Assembly: GCA_012719015.1 (NCBI GenBank)
Contig: JAAYBE010000032.1
Coordinates: forward strand, 1-14,505
DNA: 14,505 bases
Direction: 5' to 3'
Source of the DNA: Actinomycetota bacterium
Lineage (GTDB): Bacteria; Actinomycetota; Thermoleophilia; UBA2241
Shown: in pieces, positions 6,105 to 13,058 of the stretch
How the letters are laid out: every line of letters starts with the position of its first letter
Numbering within the stretch: the first letter of the stretch is position 1
Translations under genes and position numbers: made by a program
Notes under the pieces: model-generated
What the model was told of the DNA's origin: nothing
Seen by the model: the letters and a program-made list of their open reading frames with translations, nothing else
Databases searched by the model: none

Positions 6105-7955
6105 TCAGGCGGGCTCGATCGCGAAGAGGGGCTGGCCGTACTGCACCGTGTCACCGTTCTCGACCAGGATCTCCCGCACGACGCCGGCCACGTCGGCGGT
6201 CAGCTCGTTCATCATCTTCATCATCTCGAGGATGCACAGCGTCTGCCCGAGCTCGACCTCGTCGCCGACCTCGACGAACGGCGGCGCCTGCGGCGAGGGC
6301 GAGCGGAAGAAGGTGGCCACCCACTTGGACGTGACCAGGTGGTAGCCGTTGGCGCCCATCGCCGCGACCGCCGGTGTGGCCGCCGCGACCGGCTCCGCCG
6401 CGACGGCCGGCTCCGCCGGCGGCGGAGGCGGCGGCGCGGCGCCCGTCCTGCGCACCGTGATCTTGAGGTCGCCCTCCTCCACCACGACCTCGTCGACCCC
6501 GCTCTCCTCGACCATCCCGAGGATGTCCCTGACGCGGTCGGCGCTCTGGTCGAGCAGGGTCGCGCCCGGTTGCGCGCGCAGGTAGCGGTCGTGGATCTGG
6601 AAGACGTCCGACTCCGGACCCACGTGGTGCCTCTCGAGGTAGGCGCGCGCCGTCTGCGGGAACAGGGCGTAGCTGAGGAGGTCCTCCTCCGAGCGCGCCA
6701 GCTCGCCGATCTCGTCGCGGTAGTCCTCGAGCGTCTCGTCGACCAGGTCGGCCGGGCGCACGCCGATGGGCTCCTCGCCCTCGAGCACGCGCTCGAGCAC
6801 CTCGCGCGAGACGGGGCCGGGCGCGGCGCCGTACTTGCCGCGCAGGTACTGCTTCATCTCGTCGGGCACGATGTGCCAGCGCCGGCCGGAGAGGACGTTG
6901 AGCACGGCCTGGGTGCCGACGATCTGGCTCATCGGCGTGACCAGCGGCGGGAACCCGACCTCGGCGCGCACGACGGGGATCTCCTCGAGCACCTCGGGCA
7001 TGCGGTCGAGCGCGTCCTGCTCCCTGAGCTGGCTCTCGAGGTTGCTGATCATGCCGCCCGGCACCTGGTGCGAGTAGACCTGCATGTGCGTGAGCGAGGT
7101 GACGCCGCGGTCCCAGCCGCCCTCCTGGCGGATCTCCTCGAAGTACCTGGCCATGGCGAAGAGCTTCTCGAGGTCGAGACCGGTGTCGTACGGGCTGCCG
7201 GTGAGGGCCGAGACGACCATCTCGGTGGCCGGCTGGGAGTTGCCGAACGCCAGCGGCACGGTGGCCGTGTCGATCACGTCCACCCCTGCCTCGATCGCCT
7301 TGAGGTAGGTCATCGGGGCGAGGCCGCCGATGTAGTGGCAGTGCAGCTGGATGGGCACGGTGAGCTCGGCCTTGAGGCGGCCGACGAGCTGCTCGGCGTA
7401 GAACGGCGAGAGCAGCGCCGCCATGTCCTTGATGCAGATGGAGTCGGCGCCCATGTCGACGAGCCGGTGGGCGGCGTCCACGTAGTGGTCGAGCGAGTGC
7501 ACCGGCGAGATCGTGTAGACCACGGCGCCCTGGAAGTGCTTGCCGGTCTCCTTGATGGCGGCGGCGGCGGTCTCGAAGTTGCGGATGTCGTTGAGGGCGT
7601 CGAAGACGCGGAAGACGTCCATGCCGTTCTCCGCCGCCTTGTAGACGAAGCGGCGCACGACGTCGTCGCCGTAGTGGCGGTACCCGACGATGTTCTGGCC
7701 GCGCAGCAGCATCTGCAGCGGCGTGCGGACGACGTGCCTCTTGATCAGCCGCAGACGCTCCCACGGGTCCTCGTCGAGGAACCGCAGCGAGGCGTCGAAG
7801 GTCGCGCCGCCCCAGCACTCGAGGGAGTTGAACCCGATGGAGTCCATGAGTTCGAGCGCCGGGATCATGTCCGACGTGTTCATGCGGGTCGCCCAGAGCG
7901 ACTGGTGTCCGTCACGCAGCGTGGTGTCGGTGATGCGGACCTGGCGCGCGCGCAT
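6105..7955 (-). CDS. Carboxyltransferase-biotin carrier fusion (transcarboxylase 5S / OadA / PycB-like + AccB-like domain)
   Basis: The 616-residue protein probably transfers a carboxyl group between biotin and a 2-oxoacid (pyruvate/oxaloacetate). Residues 1 to about 300 form the TIM barrel. Metal-site residues are Asp15 (TLRDGHQSL), the expected carbamylated Lys176 (CIKDMAALL), and His205/His207 (HCHYIGG). ECWGGATFDASLRFLDEDPW and LQMLLRGQNIVGYRHY resemble the propionibacterial 5S subunit as I recall it. Residues about 300-460 match the PYC/OADA conserved domain (PGGMISNLESQLREQD, SQIVGTQAVLNV). Residues about 465-502 resemble the AccB N-terminus (VVEEGDLKITVRR). A Pro/Ala linker (about 505-535) leads to a biotinyl domain with Lys580 in LEMMKMMNEL. 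The ATG at 7955 follows a strong GGAGGAGGAG. The gene occupies the slot between efp and nusB that usually carries accB-accC; no biotin carboxylase is encoded here. Names such as 'oxaloacetate decarboxylase alpha' are possible, but no sodium-pump subunits are visible. Confidence 0.88.
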   Translation of the reverse strand: MRARQVRITDTTLRDGHQSLWATRMNTSDMIPALELMDSIGFNSLECWGGATFDASLRFLDEDPWERLRLIKRHVVRTPLQMLLRGQNIVGYRHYGDDVVRRFVYKAAENGMDVFRVFDALNDIRNFETAAAAIKETGKHFQGAVVYTISPVHSLDHYVDAAHRLVDMGADSICIKDMAALLSPFYAEQLVGRLKAELTVPIQLHCHYIGGLAPMTYLKAIEAGVDVIDTATVPLAFGNSQPATEMVVSALTGSPYDTGLDLEKLFAMARYFEEIRQEGGWDRGVTSLTHMQVYSHQVPGGMISNLESQLREQDALDRMPEVLEEIPVVRAEVGFPPLVTPMSQIVGTQAVLNVLSGRRWHIVPDEMKQYLRGKYGAAPGPVSREVLERVLEGEEPIGVRPADLVDETLEDYRDEIGELARSEEDLLSYALFPQTARAYLERHHVGPESDVFQIHDRYLRAQPGATLLDQSADRVRDILGMVEESGVDEVVVEEGDLKITVRRTGAAPPPPPPAEPAVAAEPVAAATPAVAAMGANGYHLVTSKWVATFFRSPSPQAPPFVEVGDEVELGQTLCILEMMKMMNELTADVAGVVREILVENGDTVQYGQPLFAIEPA

Positions 7956-7978
7956 GGCTCTCCTCCTCCGGGACGCGC

Positions 7979-8545
7979 TCAGACGCGGCCCAGGTACTCC
8001 CCGCTGCGGGTGTCGACCTTCACCTTCTGGCCCTCCTCGATGAACAGGGGGACCTGGATCGTGACGCCCGACTCCAGGGTGGCGGGCTTGCTGGCGCCCT
8101 GGGCGGTGTCGCCGCGCACGCCGGGGTCGCTCTTCGTGATCGTGAGCTCGACGAAGGCCGGCGCCCCCACCTCGAACGGTCGGCCGTTGAGGTAGAAGAG
8201 CTCGACCTCCATGTTCTCCACGACCCATCTGAGGGCGTCCTCGGCCATGGCCGGCGGCACGGAGACCTGCTCGTAGGTCTCCGTGTCCATCAGCACGACC
8301 TCGTCGTCGGTGGAGTACAGGTACGCCATCTTGCGCGACTGCGTGTGCAGGCGCTCGAACTTCTCGCCGGCGCGGAAGGTCTTGTCGAGCACGGCGCCGG
8401 TGGCGATGTTGCGCACCCTGGTGCGCACGAACGCCCCGCCCTTGCCGGGCTTGACGTGCTGGAACTCGATGATCGTGAACGGCTGGCCGTCGATCTCGAT
8501 CGCCATGCCGGTCTTGAACTGGTTGGTGTTGACGACGTCTGCCAT
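7979..8545 (-). CDS. efp: Translation elongation factor P
   Basis: EF-P binds the ribosome between the P and E sites and relieves stalling at polyproline stretches. The 188-residue product has normal length and three beta-barrel domains. The loop HVKPGKGGAF places Lys35 at the tip, the residue that is post-translationally modified in some bacteria. The C-terminal OB domain ends with the family segment KVDTRSGEYLGRV, preceded by VTIQVPLFIEEGQKV. No gene for a known EF-P modifying enzyme is adjacent. The ATG at 8545 has AGGA at a short spacing. The 74 bases upstream contain a small inverted repeat and a -10-like hexamer. The immediate downstream gene encodes a protein with seven consecutive prolines in its linker, a plausible EF-P client, though this is only an inference. 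Confidence 0.97.
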   Translation of the reverse strand: MADVVNTNQFKTGMAIEIDGQPFTIIEFQHVKPGKGGAFVRTRVRNIATGAVLDKTFRAGEKFERLHTQSRKMAYLYSTDDEVVLMDTETYEQVSVPPAMAEDALRWVVENMEVELFYLNGRPFEVGAPAFVELTITKSDPGVRGDTAQGASKPATLESGVTIQVPLFIEEGQKVKVDTRSGEYLGRV

Positions 8546-8579
8546 GTGGTCCTGCTCAGGGTCGGGGACACGGGTCTGC

Positions 8580-8602
8580 GCGGTAGTAGGCCATGATACC
8601 GC
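8580..8602 (-). promoter_or_regulatory. Small inverted repeat with -10-like TATCAT upstream of efp
   Basis: GCGGTA (8580-8585) and TACCGC (8597-8602) form a perfect 6-bp inverted repeat around an 11-base centre. On the minus strand TATCAT (8598-8593) overlaps it and would put a transcription start near 8586, about 41 bases before the efp ATG. No good -35 box is seen. It may be a promoter with an operator-like repeat, or chance. Confidence 0.25.
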
Positions 8603-8619
8603 AAGGCTGCGCGGCCGTC

Positions 8620-9711
8620 TCAGCCGACCACCTGCAGCTCCTTGGGCGAGACGGTGAGACGCTCGCACCCGTCCGCCGTGACCAGCACGGTGTCCTCGAT
8701 GCGCACGCCGGCGACGCCGGGGATGTAGACGCCGGGCTCCACCGTGCAGACCATCCCGGCCTCGAGCCGGTCGCCGCGCGCGCGGCCCAGCGACGGCGCC
8801 TCGTGCACCTCGAGCCCCACGCCGTGGCCGGTGCCGTGGCCGAAGTCGTCGCCGTGGCCGGCGGCCGCGATCACGGCGCGCGCGGCCGCGTCGACGTCCG
8901 TCCGGCCGTGCGCGCCGGCCCGCACGGCGGCGAGGCCGGCGAGCTGAGCCTTGAGGACGAGCTCGTGGATGCGGCGCAGCTCGTCGGAGGGCTCGCCGGC
9001 CGCGTAGGTGCGGGTGATGTCGCTGCAGTAACCCTCCACGCGCGCGCCGGTGTCGATCACCACCAGCTCGCCGGCGCGGATCACGCGCTCGCCGGGCAGG
9101 GCGTGCGCCTGGGCGGCGTGGTCGCCGGCGGCCACAATCGCGGCGAAGGCCTCGCCCTCCGCCCCCAGGCGGTGGTACTCGGCCCTCAGGTCCCAGGCGA
9201 CGTCGCGCTCGCTGCGCCCGACGAGGCCGCCGGCCACGACGCGGCCCAGGGCCTCGTCGGTCACCGCCGCGGCCCGTCGCAGCAGAGCGAGCTCGGCCTC
9301 GTCCTTGACGACGCGCAGCCGGGTCACGGCCCGGCCCACGTCGCGCAGCGGGCCGTCGTGGACGCGCCGCAGCGTGCGGTACGAGGCGTGACTCAACTGC
9401 GCCCCCTGGTATCCCAGCCGCGCGCCGGAGCCGAGCACGCGCCGGACCTCGTGCGCGCTGTGCTCCAGCAGAGGCTCGCTGGTCACCCTGCTCAGCTCCA
9501 CCTCGCGGACCTCCTCGCGCACCTGCTCCCAGAAGCGCGAGTCGGTGCACAGCAGCGACGCCGACCGACCCACGACCAGCGTCGCGTCGTCGCCGCGGAA
9601 GCCGGAGAGATAGCGCACGTCGACGGGGTCGGTGACGAGGACGCCGTCGAGACGGAGGCCCTCGAGGAGGTCACGGAGCCGCGCCGTGCGCGTCGCGGAC
9701 GGGTGCGTCAT
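8620..9711 (-). CDS. M24-family Xaa-Pro aminopeptidase / dipeptidase
   Basis: This is a pita-bread-fold metallopeptidase that cleaves N-terminal residues before proline, or Xaa-Pro dipeptides. The 363 residues split into an N-terminal creatinase-like domain (about 1-130) and the catalytic domain. All five metal ligands are present: Asp220 (VVIDTGA), Asp231 (YCSDITRTY), His296 (GHGTGHGVGLEVHE), Glu325 (TVEPGVYI) and Glu339 (VRIEDTVLV). His292 and His303 occupy the substrate-binding positions known from E. coli PepP. The ATG at 9711 forms a 4-base ATGA overlap with aroQ and is preceded by a very strong GGGAGGGGAGG. Sequence alone does not decide between aminopeptidase P and prolidase, so I give no symbol; pepQ or pepP would be used in practice. 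Its place just before efp is a widely conserved arrangement. Confidence 0.93.
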   Translation of the reverse strand: MTHPSATRTARLRDLLEGLRLDGVLVTDPVDVRYLSGFRGDDATLVVGRSASLLCTDSRFWEQVREEVREVELSRVTSEPLLEHSAHEVRRVLGSGARLGYQGAQLSHASYRTLRRVHDGPLRDVGRAVTRLRVVKDEAELALLRRAAAVTDEALGRVVAGGLVGRSERDVAWDLRAEYHRLGAEGEAFAAIVAAGDHAAQAHALPGERVIRAGELVVIDTGARVEGYCSDITRTYAAGEPSDELRRIHELVLKAQLAGLAAVRAGAHGRTDVDAAARAVIAAAGHGDDFGHGTGHGVGLEVHEAPSLGRARGDRLEAGMVCTVEPGVYIPGVAGVRIEDTVLVTADGCERLTVSPKELQVVG

Positions 9712-10160
9712 GGTCCCTCCCCTCCCGCCAGGATCCGGGCGAGCGCCGCGAGCGCCTCGACATATCCCTGCGCGCCCTTGCCGTGCACGCGCACATCGAC
9801 GACGTCGGCGATGACCGAGCGGCGGCGCCACTCCTCGCGCCGCTCGACGTCCGAGAGATGCACCTCGGCGACGGGCGCCCGCACGAGCTCCAGCGCGTCG
9901 TGCAGTGCGTAGCTGTAGTGCGTCCAGGCGCCGGGGTTGACGATCGCCGCGTCGGCGTCTCCTTCCGCGAGCCGGTGCAGCTCCTCGACGAACTCGCCCT
10001 CGTGGTTGGTCTGGAAGCCCCGCACCGTGAACCCGTGCGCCTCGCCGTGACGGGCGACGTGGTCCTCGAGCTCCGCCAGGGTCATGCTGCCGTACACCGC
10101 CGGGTCACGCCGCCCCAGCATGTCGAGGTTGACCCCGTGCAGGAGCCAGAGCGTCTTCAT
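9708..10160 (-). CDS. aroQ: 3-dehydroquinate dehydratase, type II
   Basis: This enzyme dehydrates 3-dehydroquinate to 3-dehydroshikimate, step three of the shikimate pathway, through a trans-elimination mechanism in a dodecamer. The 150-residue product has the type II landmarks: LHGVNLDMLGRRDPAVYGS near the N-terminus (with the catalytic Asn, Arg and Tyr retained), FQTNHEGEFVEELH, VNPGAWTHYSYALHDAL and EVHLSDVERREEW. Several usually constant positions differ. The family's LNGPNLNLLG reads LHGVNLDMLG here, and HLSN reads HLSD. The ATG at 10160 overlaps the aroB stop as ATGA. A GTG five codons earlier is possible but less likely. A second ATGA overlap links it to the peptidase gene downstream. 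The function is well supported because the active-site residues survive; the changed residues may alter the active-site edge. Confidence 0.92.
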   Translation of the reverse strand: MKTLWLLHGVNLDMLGRRDPAVYGSMTLAELEDHVARHGEAHGFTVRGFQTNHEGEFVEELHRLAEGDADAAIVNPGAWTHYSYALHDALELVRAPVAEVHLSDVERREEWRRRSVIADVVDVRVHGKGAQGYVEALAALARILAGGEGP

Positions 10161-11242
10161 CGCGTCCGCAGCCACTCCACGACCTCCAGCTCGAGCTCGG
10201 GTGGCACGCGCACCCCGAGCACGGGGAACCCGAGACGACGCAGCAGCACGTACCGCACGCCGTCCTGCCGGGCCTTCTTGTCGCGGTGGATGAGCGCGCG
10301 GACCTCCTCGGCGCGCACGCCGTCGAGACGCGACGGCAGCCCGAGCTCGTCGAGCAGCGCGTGCCCGGCCGCCTCGTCCGACTCCGGCAGGCGCGCCAGC
10401 TCGCGCGAGAGCCGCAGGGCCGCGCGCAGCCCCAGCGCCACCGCCTCGCCGTGCGAGAGGCGGCGGAAGCCTGTGGCGGCCTCGATCGCATGGCCGATGG
10501 TGTGCCCCAGGTTGAGTACGGCACGCAGGCCCGACTCCTGCTCGTCGCGCTCCACCACGCCCGCCTTGTAGCGGATGGAGCCGGCCACCAGCTCCTGGGT
10601 CACGGCGCCGGCGACCAGCGGCGCGCGCGCGAGCTGCTGCGCGCGGCGCAGCACGGGGCCGCCGGCCAGGAGGCCGTGCTTGGCCGCCTCCGCGGCGCCG
10701 CTGCGGAGCTCGCGCTCCGGCAGCGTGTCGAGCGTCGCCAGGTCGGCCACCACCAGGTTGGGCTGGTAGAACGTGCCGACGTAGTTCTTGCCGGCGCGGA
10801 AGTCGACCGCGACCTTGCCCCCGACGGAGGCGTCGACCTGGGCGAGCAGGGTCGTCGGCGCCTGCACGAAGCCGATGCCGCGCTGGAACGTCGCCGCCAC
10901 GAACCCGCCCAGGTCGCCGATCACCCCGCCGCCGAGGGCGACCAGCGTGTCGCTGCGGCGCAGGCCGCGGTCGTAGAGCACGCCGTACAGCTCCTCCGCG
11001 CGGGCGAGGCTCTTCTCGCGCTCGCCCGCCGGGAGGACCACCTCGGAGACGTCCAGGCCCGCCTGTTCCAGCCCGGCCCGCGCGCGCCCCAGGTAGAGCG
11101 GGGCGACGTTGGCGTCGCTGAGCACCACGACCCGGCCGGCGCCGCGCAGCTTGCGCACCGCGGCGCCGAGCTCGTCCAGCACGCCGCGCCCGACCATGAT
11201 CGGGTAGGAGCGCGACGCGGCGCGGACCGTCAGACGCTTCAC
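10157..11242 (-). CDS. aroB: 3-dehydroquinate synthase
   Basis: AroB converts DAHP to 3-dehydroquinate, using NAD+ and a divalent metal, in step two of the shikimate pathway. The 361-residue product is of normal size. It has the NAD/substrate-binding run LGGGVIGDLGGFVAATFQRG at 103-122, then PTTLLAQVDASVGGKVAVD at 129-147 and GKNYVGTFYQP at 151-161. Metal ligands are Glu185 (AAEAAKHG), His247 (NLGHTIGHAIE) and His264 (LSHGEAV), with His251 in the catalytic position. SIRYKAGVVERDEQESGLR lies at 222-240. The start is GTG 11242 in a GTGA overlap with aroK, and the stop overlaps the aroQ ATG, so the three genes are translationally coupled. This places it in dehydroquinate synthase proper rather than in its secondary-metabolism relatives. 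Confidence 0.97.
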   Translation of the reverse strand: MKRLTVRAASRSYPIMVGRGVLDELGAAVRKLRGAGRVVVLSDANVAPLYLGRARAGLEQAGLDVSEVVLPAGEREKSLARAEELYGVLYDRGLRRSDTLVALGGGVIGDLGGFVAATFQRGIGFVQAPTTLLAQVDASVGGKVAVDFRAGKNYVGTFYQPNLVVADLATLDTLPERELRSGAAEAAKHGLLAGGPVLRRAQQLARAPLVAGAVTQELVAGSIRYKAGVVERDEQESGLRAVLNLGHTIGHAIEAATGFRRLSHGEAVALGLRAALRLSRELARLPESDEAAGHALLDELGLPSRLDGVRAEEVRALIHRDKKARQDGVRYVLLRRLGFPVLGVRVPPELELEVVEWLRTR

Positions 11243-11838
11243 CGGGCGCCGCCTTCAGGGCGCGCGGACGCCGGCGCCGTGGCGTCGTCGGTCGGGGTGC
11301 CCTCTGCGGCGGCCCCGGTCAGCGCCGCCGCCAGGCCGGCGGCGACCGCCGCCGGCTCCCGCCCGGCGACCGCGACGACCTGCGTGGCCACGGCGCGGTA
11401 GAGCGGCTCACGGTCCGCGAGCAGCCGCCGGAAGGCGGCCTCGTCGCCGGCCAGCGGCCGCGCCGCCTGGCCCGGACCGGTCGCCCGTGCCCAGAGCACC
11501 TCGGGCGGCGCGACCAGCCACACGACGTGCGGGAGGCGCGTCAAGGCCTCACGCACCTCCGGGCTCAGCACCGCGCCGCCCCCGAGGGCGAGCACGCAGG
11601 GCCGCCGGACCGCGTCCGCCAGCGCCGCCGTGACGAGCTCGGCCTCCAGCGCCCGGAACGCGCTCTCTCCCCGCGTCCGGAAGATCTCGTCGATGGGGCC
11701 CGCCCGGGCGACGATCAGGTCGTCGGTGTCGACGAACGGCAAACCAAGCGTGGCGGCGAGCTCGCGACCCACGGCGCTCTTGCCGGCGCCCATGAACCCG
11801 ACCAGCGCCACCGCGGCCGGCTCCCGCATCGCGGCCAC
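11239..11838 (-). CDS. aroK: Shikimate kinase
   Basis: The enzyme phosphorylates shikimate at the 3-hydroxyl with ATP. The 199-residue NMP-kinase-like protein has Walker A GFMGAGKS at 14-21, and VDTDD at 36-40 for Mg2+/shikimate binding. RGESAFRALE follows at 56-65 (shikimate-binding Arg62), then LGGGAV at 85-90, the lid arginine in ARPLAG (Arg127), and REPLY at 143-147. The last roughly 30 residues are a low-complexity Ala/Thr/Pro tail beyond the usual 165-175 residue family length. The start is either GTG 11838 or ATG 11829 (three codons later); neither has a strong ribosome binding site, consistent with coupling to aroC, whose stop lies six bases upstream. The stop overlaps the aroB start by four bases. 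Confidence 0.95.
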   Translation of the reverse strand: MAAMREPAAVALVGFMGAGKSAVGRELAATLGLPFVDTDDLIVARAGPIDEIFRTRGESAFRALEAELVTAALADAVRRPCVLALGGGAVLSPEVREALTRLPHVVWLVAPPEVLWARATGPGQAARPLAGDEAAFRRLLADREPLYRAVATQVVAVAGREPAAVAAGLAAALTGAAAEGTPTDDATAPASARPEGGAR

Positions 11839-11844
11839 CGCCGC

Positions 11845-13011
11845 TCAGCGCTCCCCGATGCGCCGCCGGTACGCTCCGACCGCGGCCACGAGGTCGCCGA
11901 CGGTGGCGCCGCCGAACCGGTCCAACGCCGCGTCGGCCAGCTCCAGGGCGACTACCGCCTCCAGCACGATGCCGACCGCCGGGACGGCGCACACGTCGGA
12001 GCGCTCGAAGCGCGACTCGACGCGACGGTGCGTGCCCATCTCGACGCTGCCGAGCGGCTCGCGCAGCGTGGAGATGGGCTTCATCGCCGCGCGCAGCACG
12101 ACCGGCGCGCCGGTGGAGATGCCGCCCTCGATGCCGCCGGCGCGGTTGCTCTCCCGCCCGTAGCCGCGCTCGTCGTCGTGGACGATGGGGTCGTGCACCC
12201 GGCTGCCGGGCGCGGCGGCGGCCGCGAACCCGAGCCCGAACTCGACCCCGACGATGGCCGGCACGGCGAGCACGGCGCGCGCCAGCCGCGAGCGCAGCCG
12301 CAGGTCGCCCTGCACGTACGAGCCGGCGCCGGGCGGGTAGCCGAAGGCGATCACCTCGACCACGCCGCCGACGGTGTCACCGGCGGCCGCGGCGGCGTCG
12401 ATGGCGGCGACCATGCGGCAGGCCGCCGCCCCGTCCCGGCAGCGCACCGGGCTCGCCTCGACGGCGGCGACGTCCTCCCGGTCCATGCCCGACTCGGCGG
12501 TGACGCCGCCGATCGCGACCACGTGGCTCGCGACCACGCAGCCGAGCTCCGCCAGCAGCGCCTTGGCGACGGCGCCGCAGGCCACCCTGGCGGCCGTCTC
12601 GCGAGCGCTCGCCCGCTCGATCACGTCGCGGATGTCGTCGAGGTCGTACAGCAGCGCGCCGCCGAGGTCGGCGTGCCCCGGACGGGGCACGCGCACCGGC
12701 TCGGCGGCGGACCCACCCCCCTCGGGCGGCTCCACCGCCAGCACGTCGCCCCAGTTGGCCGCGTCGCGGTTGGCGACGAAGAGGGCCAGCGGGGCGCCGG
12801 TGGTCCGCCCGTGGCGGACCCCTCCGAGGACGCGCACGCGGTCCTGCTCGATGCTCTGCCGCGCGCCGCGCCCGTGGCCGCGCTGACGGCGGCCGAGCTC
12901 GGCGTCGACGGCGGCGACGTCGACGCGCAGCCCGGCCGGGACGCCGTCCAGGACGGCGGTCAGGCCCGGACCGTGCGACTCGCCGGCGGTGAGATAGCGC
13001 AGCCTGCTCAT
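11845..13011 (-). CDS. aroC: Chorismate synthase
   Basis: AroC makes chorismate from 5-enolpyruvylshikimate 3-phosphate and needs reduced FMN. The 388-residue product carries all three classical signatures. GESHGPGL is at 10-17 with catalytic His13, RPGHADLGGALLYD is around 110-123 with His113, and NRAGGIEGGISTGAPV and ERSDVCAVPAVGIV lie towards the C-terminus. Length fits the actinobacterial form. This is the first gene of the shikimate block. The shikimate genes not seen here (DAHP synthase, aroE, aroA) must be elsewhere or upstream. The ATG at 13011 is immediately preceded by AGGAGG, with no spacer at all, which is poor placement for a ribosome binding site. It may instead be read from a leaderless transcript started by the TAAGGT element at 13018-13023. 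Confidence 0.97.
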   Translation of the reverse strand: MSRLRYLTAGESHGPGLTAVLDGVPAGLRVDVAAVDAELGRRQRGHGRGARQSIEQDRVRVLGGVRHGRTTGAPLALFVANRDAANWGDVLAVEPPEGGGSAAEPVRVPRPGHADLGGALLYDLDDIRDVIERASARETAARVACGAVAKALLAELGCVVASHVVAIGGVTAESGMDREDVAAVEASPVRCRDGAAACRMVAAIDAAAAAGDTVGGVVEVIAFGYPPGAGSYVQGDLRLRSRLARAVLAVPAIVGVEFGLGFAAAAAPGSRVHDPIVHDDERGYGRESNRAGGIEGGISTGAPVVLRAAMKPISTLREPLGSVEMGTHRRVESRFERSDVCAVPAVGIVLEAVVALELADAALDRFGGATVGDLVAAVGAYRRRIGER

Positions 13012-13017
13012 CCTCCT

Positions 13018-13023
13018 ACCTTA
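13018..13023 (-). promoter_or_regulatory. Candidate -10 element (TAAGGT) for aroC, leaderless start
   Basis: On the minus strand TAAGGT (13023-13018) fits the actinobacterial TANNNT -10 pattern. It is followed by six bases (AGGAGG) and then the ATG of aroC. With usual spacing, +1 falls on the A of the ATG, giving a leaderless mRNA. The element lies downstream of the large palindrome that probably ends the pilus operon, so a new promoter is expected about here. No clear -35 box was seen. Short motif, moderate support. Confidence 0.4.
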
Positions 13024-13058
13024 TCCGCGCCGCGCACGGCGGCACAAGGCGGCCGTAC

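Noticed and set aside
6083..6154. A 24-residue N-terminal extension of NusB
   Set aside because: The extension is unlike NusB, would overlap the fusion gene by 50 bases, and GTG 6082 gives a normal-length protein.
6339..8195. A 618-codon open frame on the plus strand opposite the carboxyltransferase fusion and efp
   Set aside because: It is a composition-driven antisense frame that spans two well-identified genes. It has no ribosome binding site of note and no family motif.
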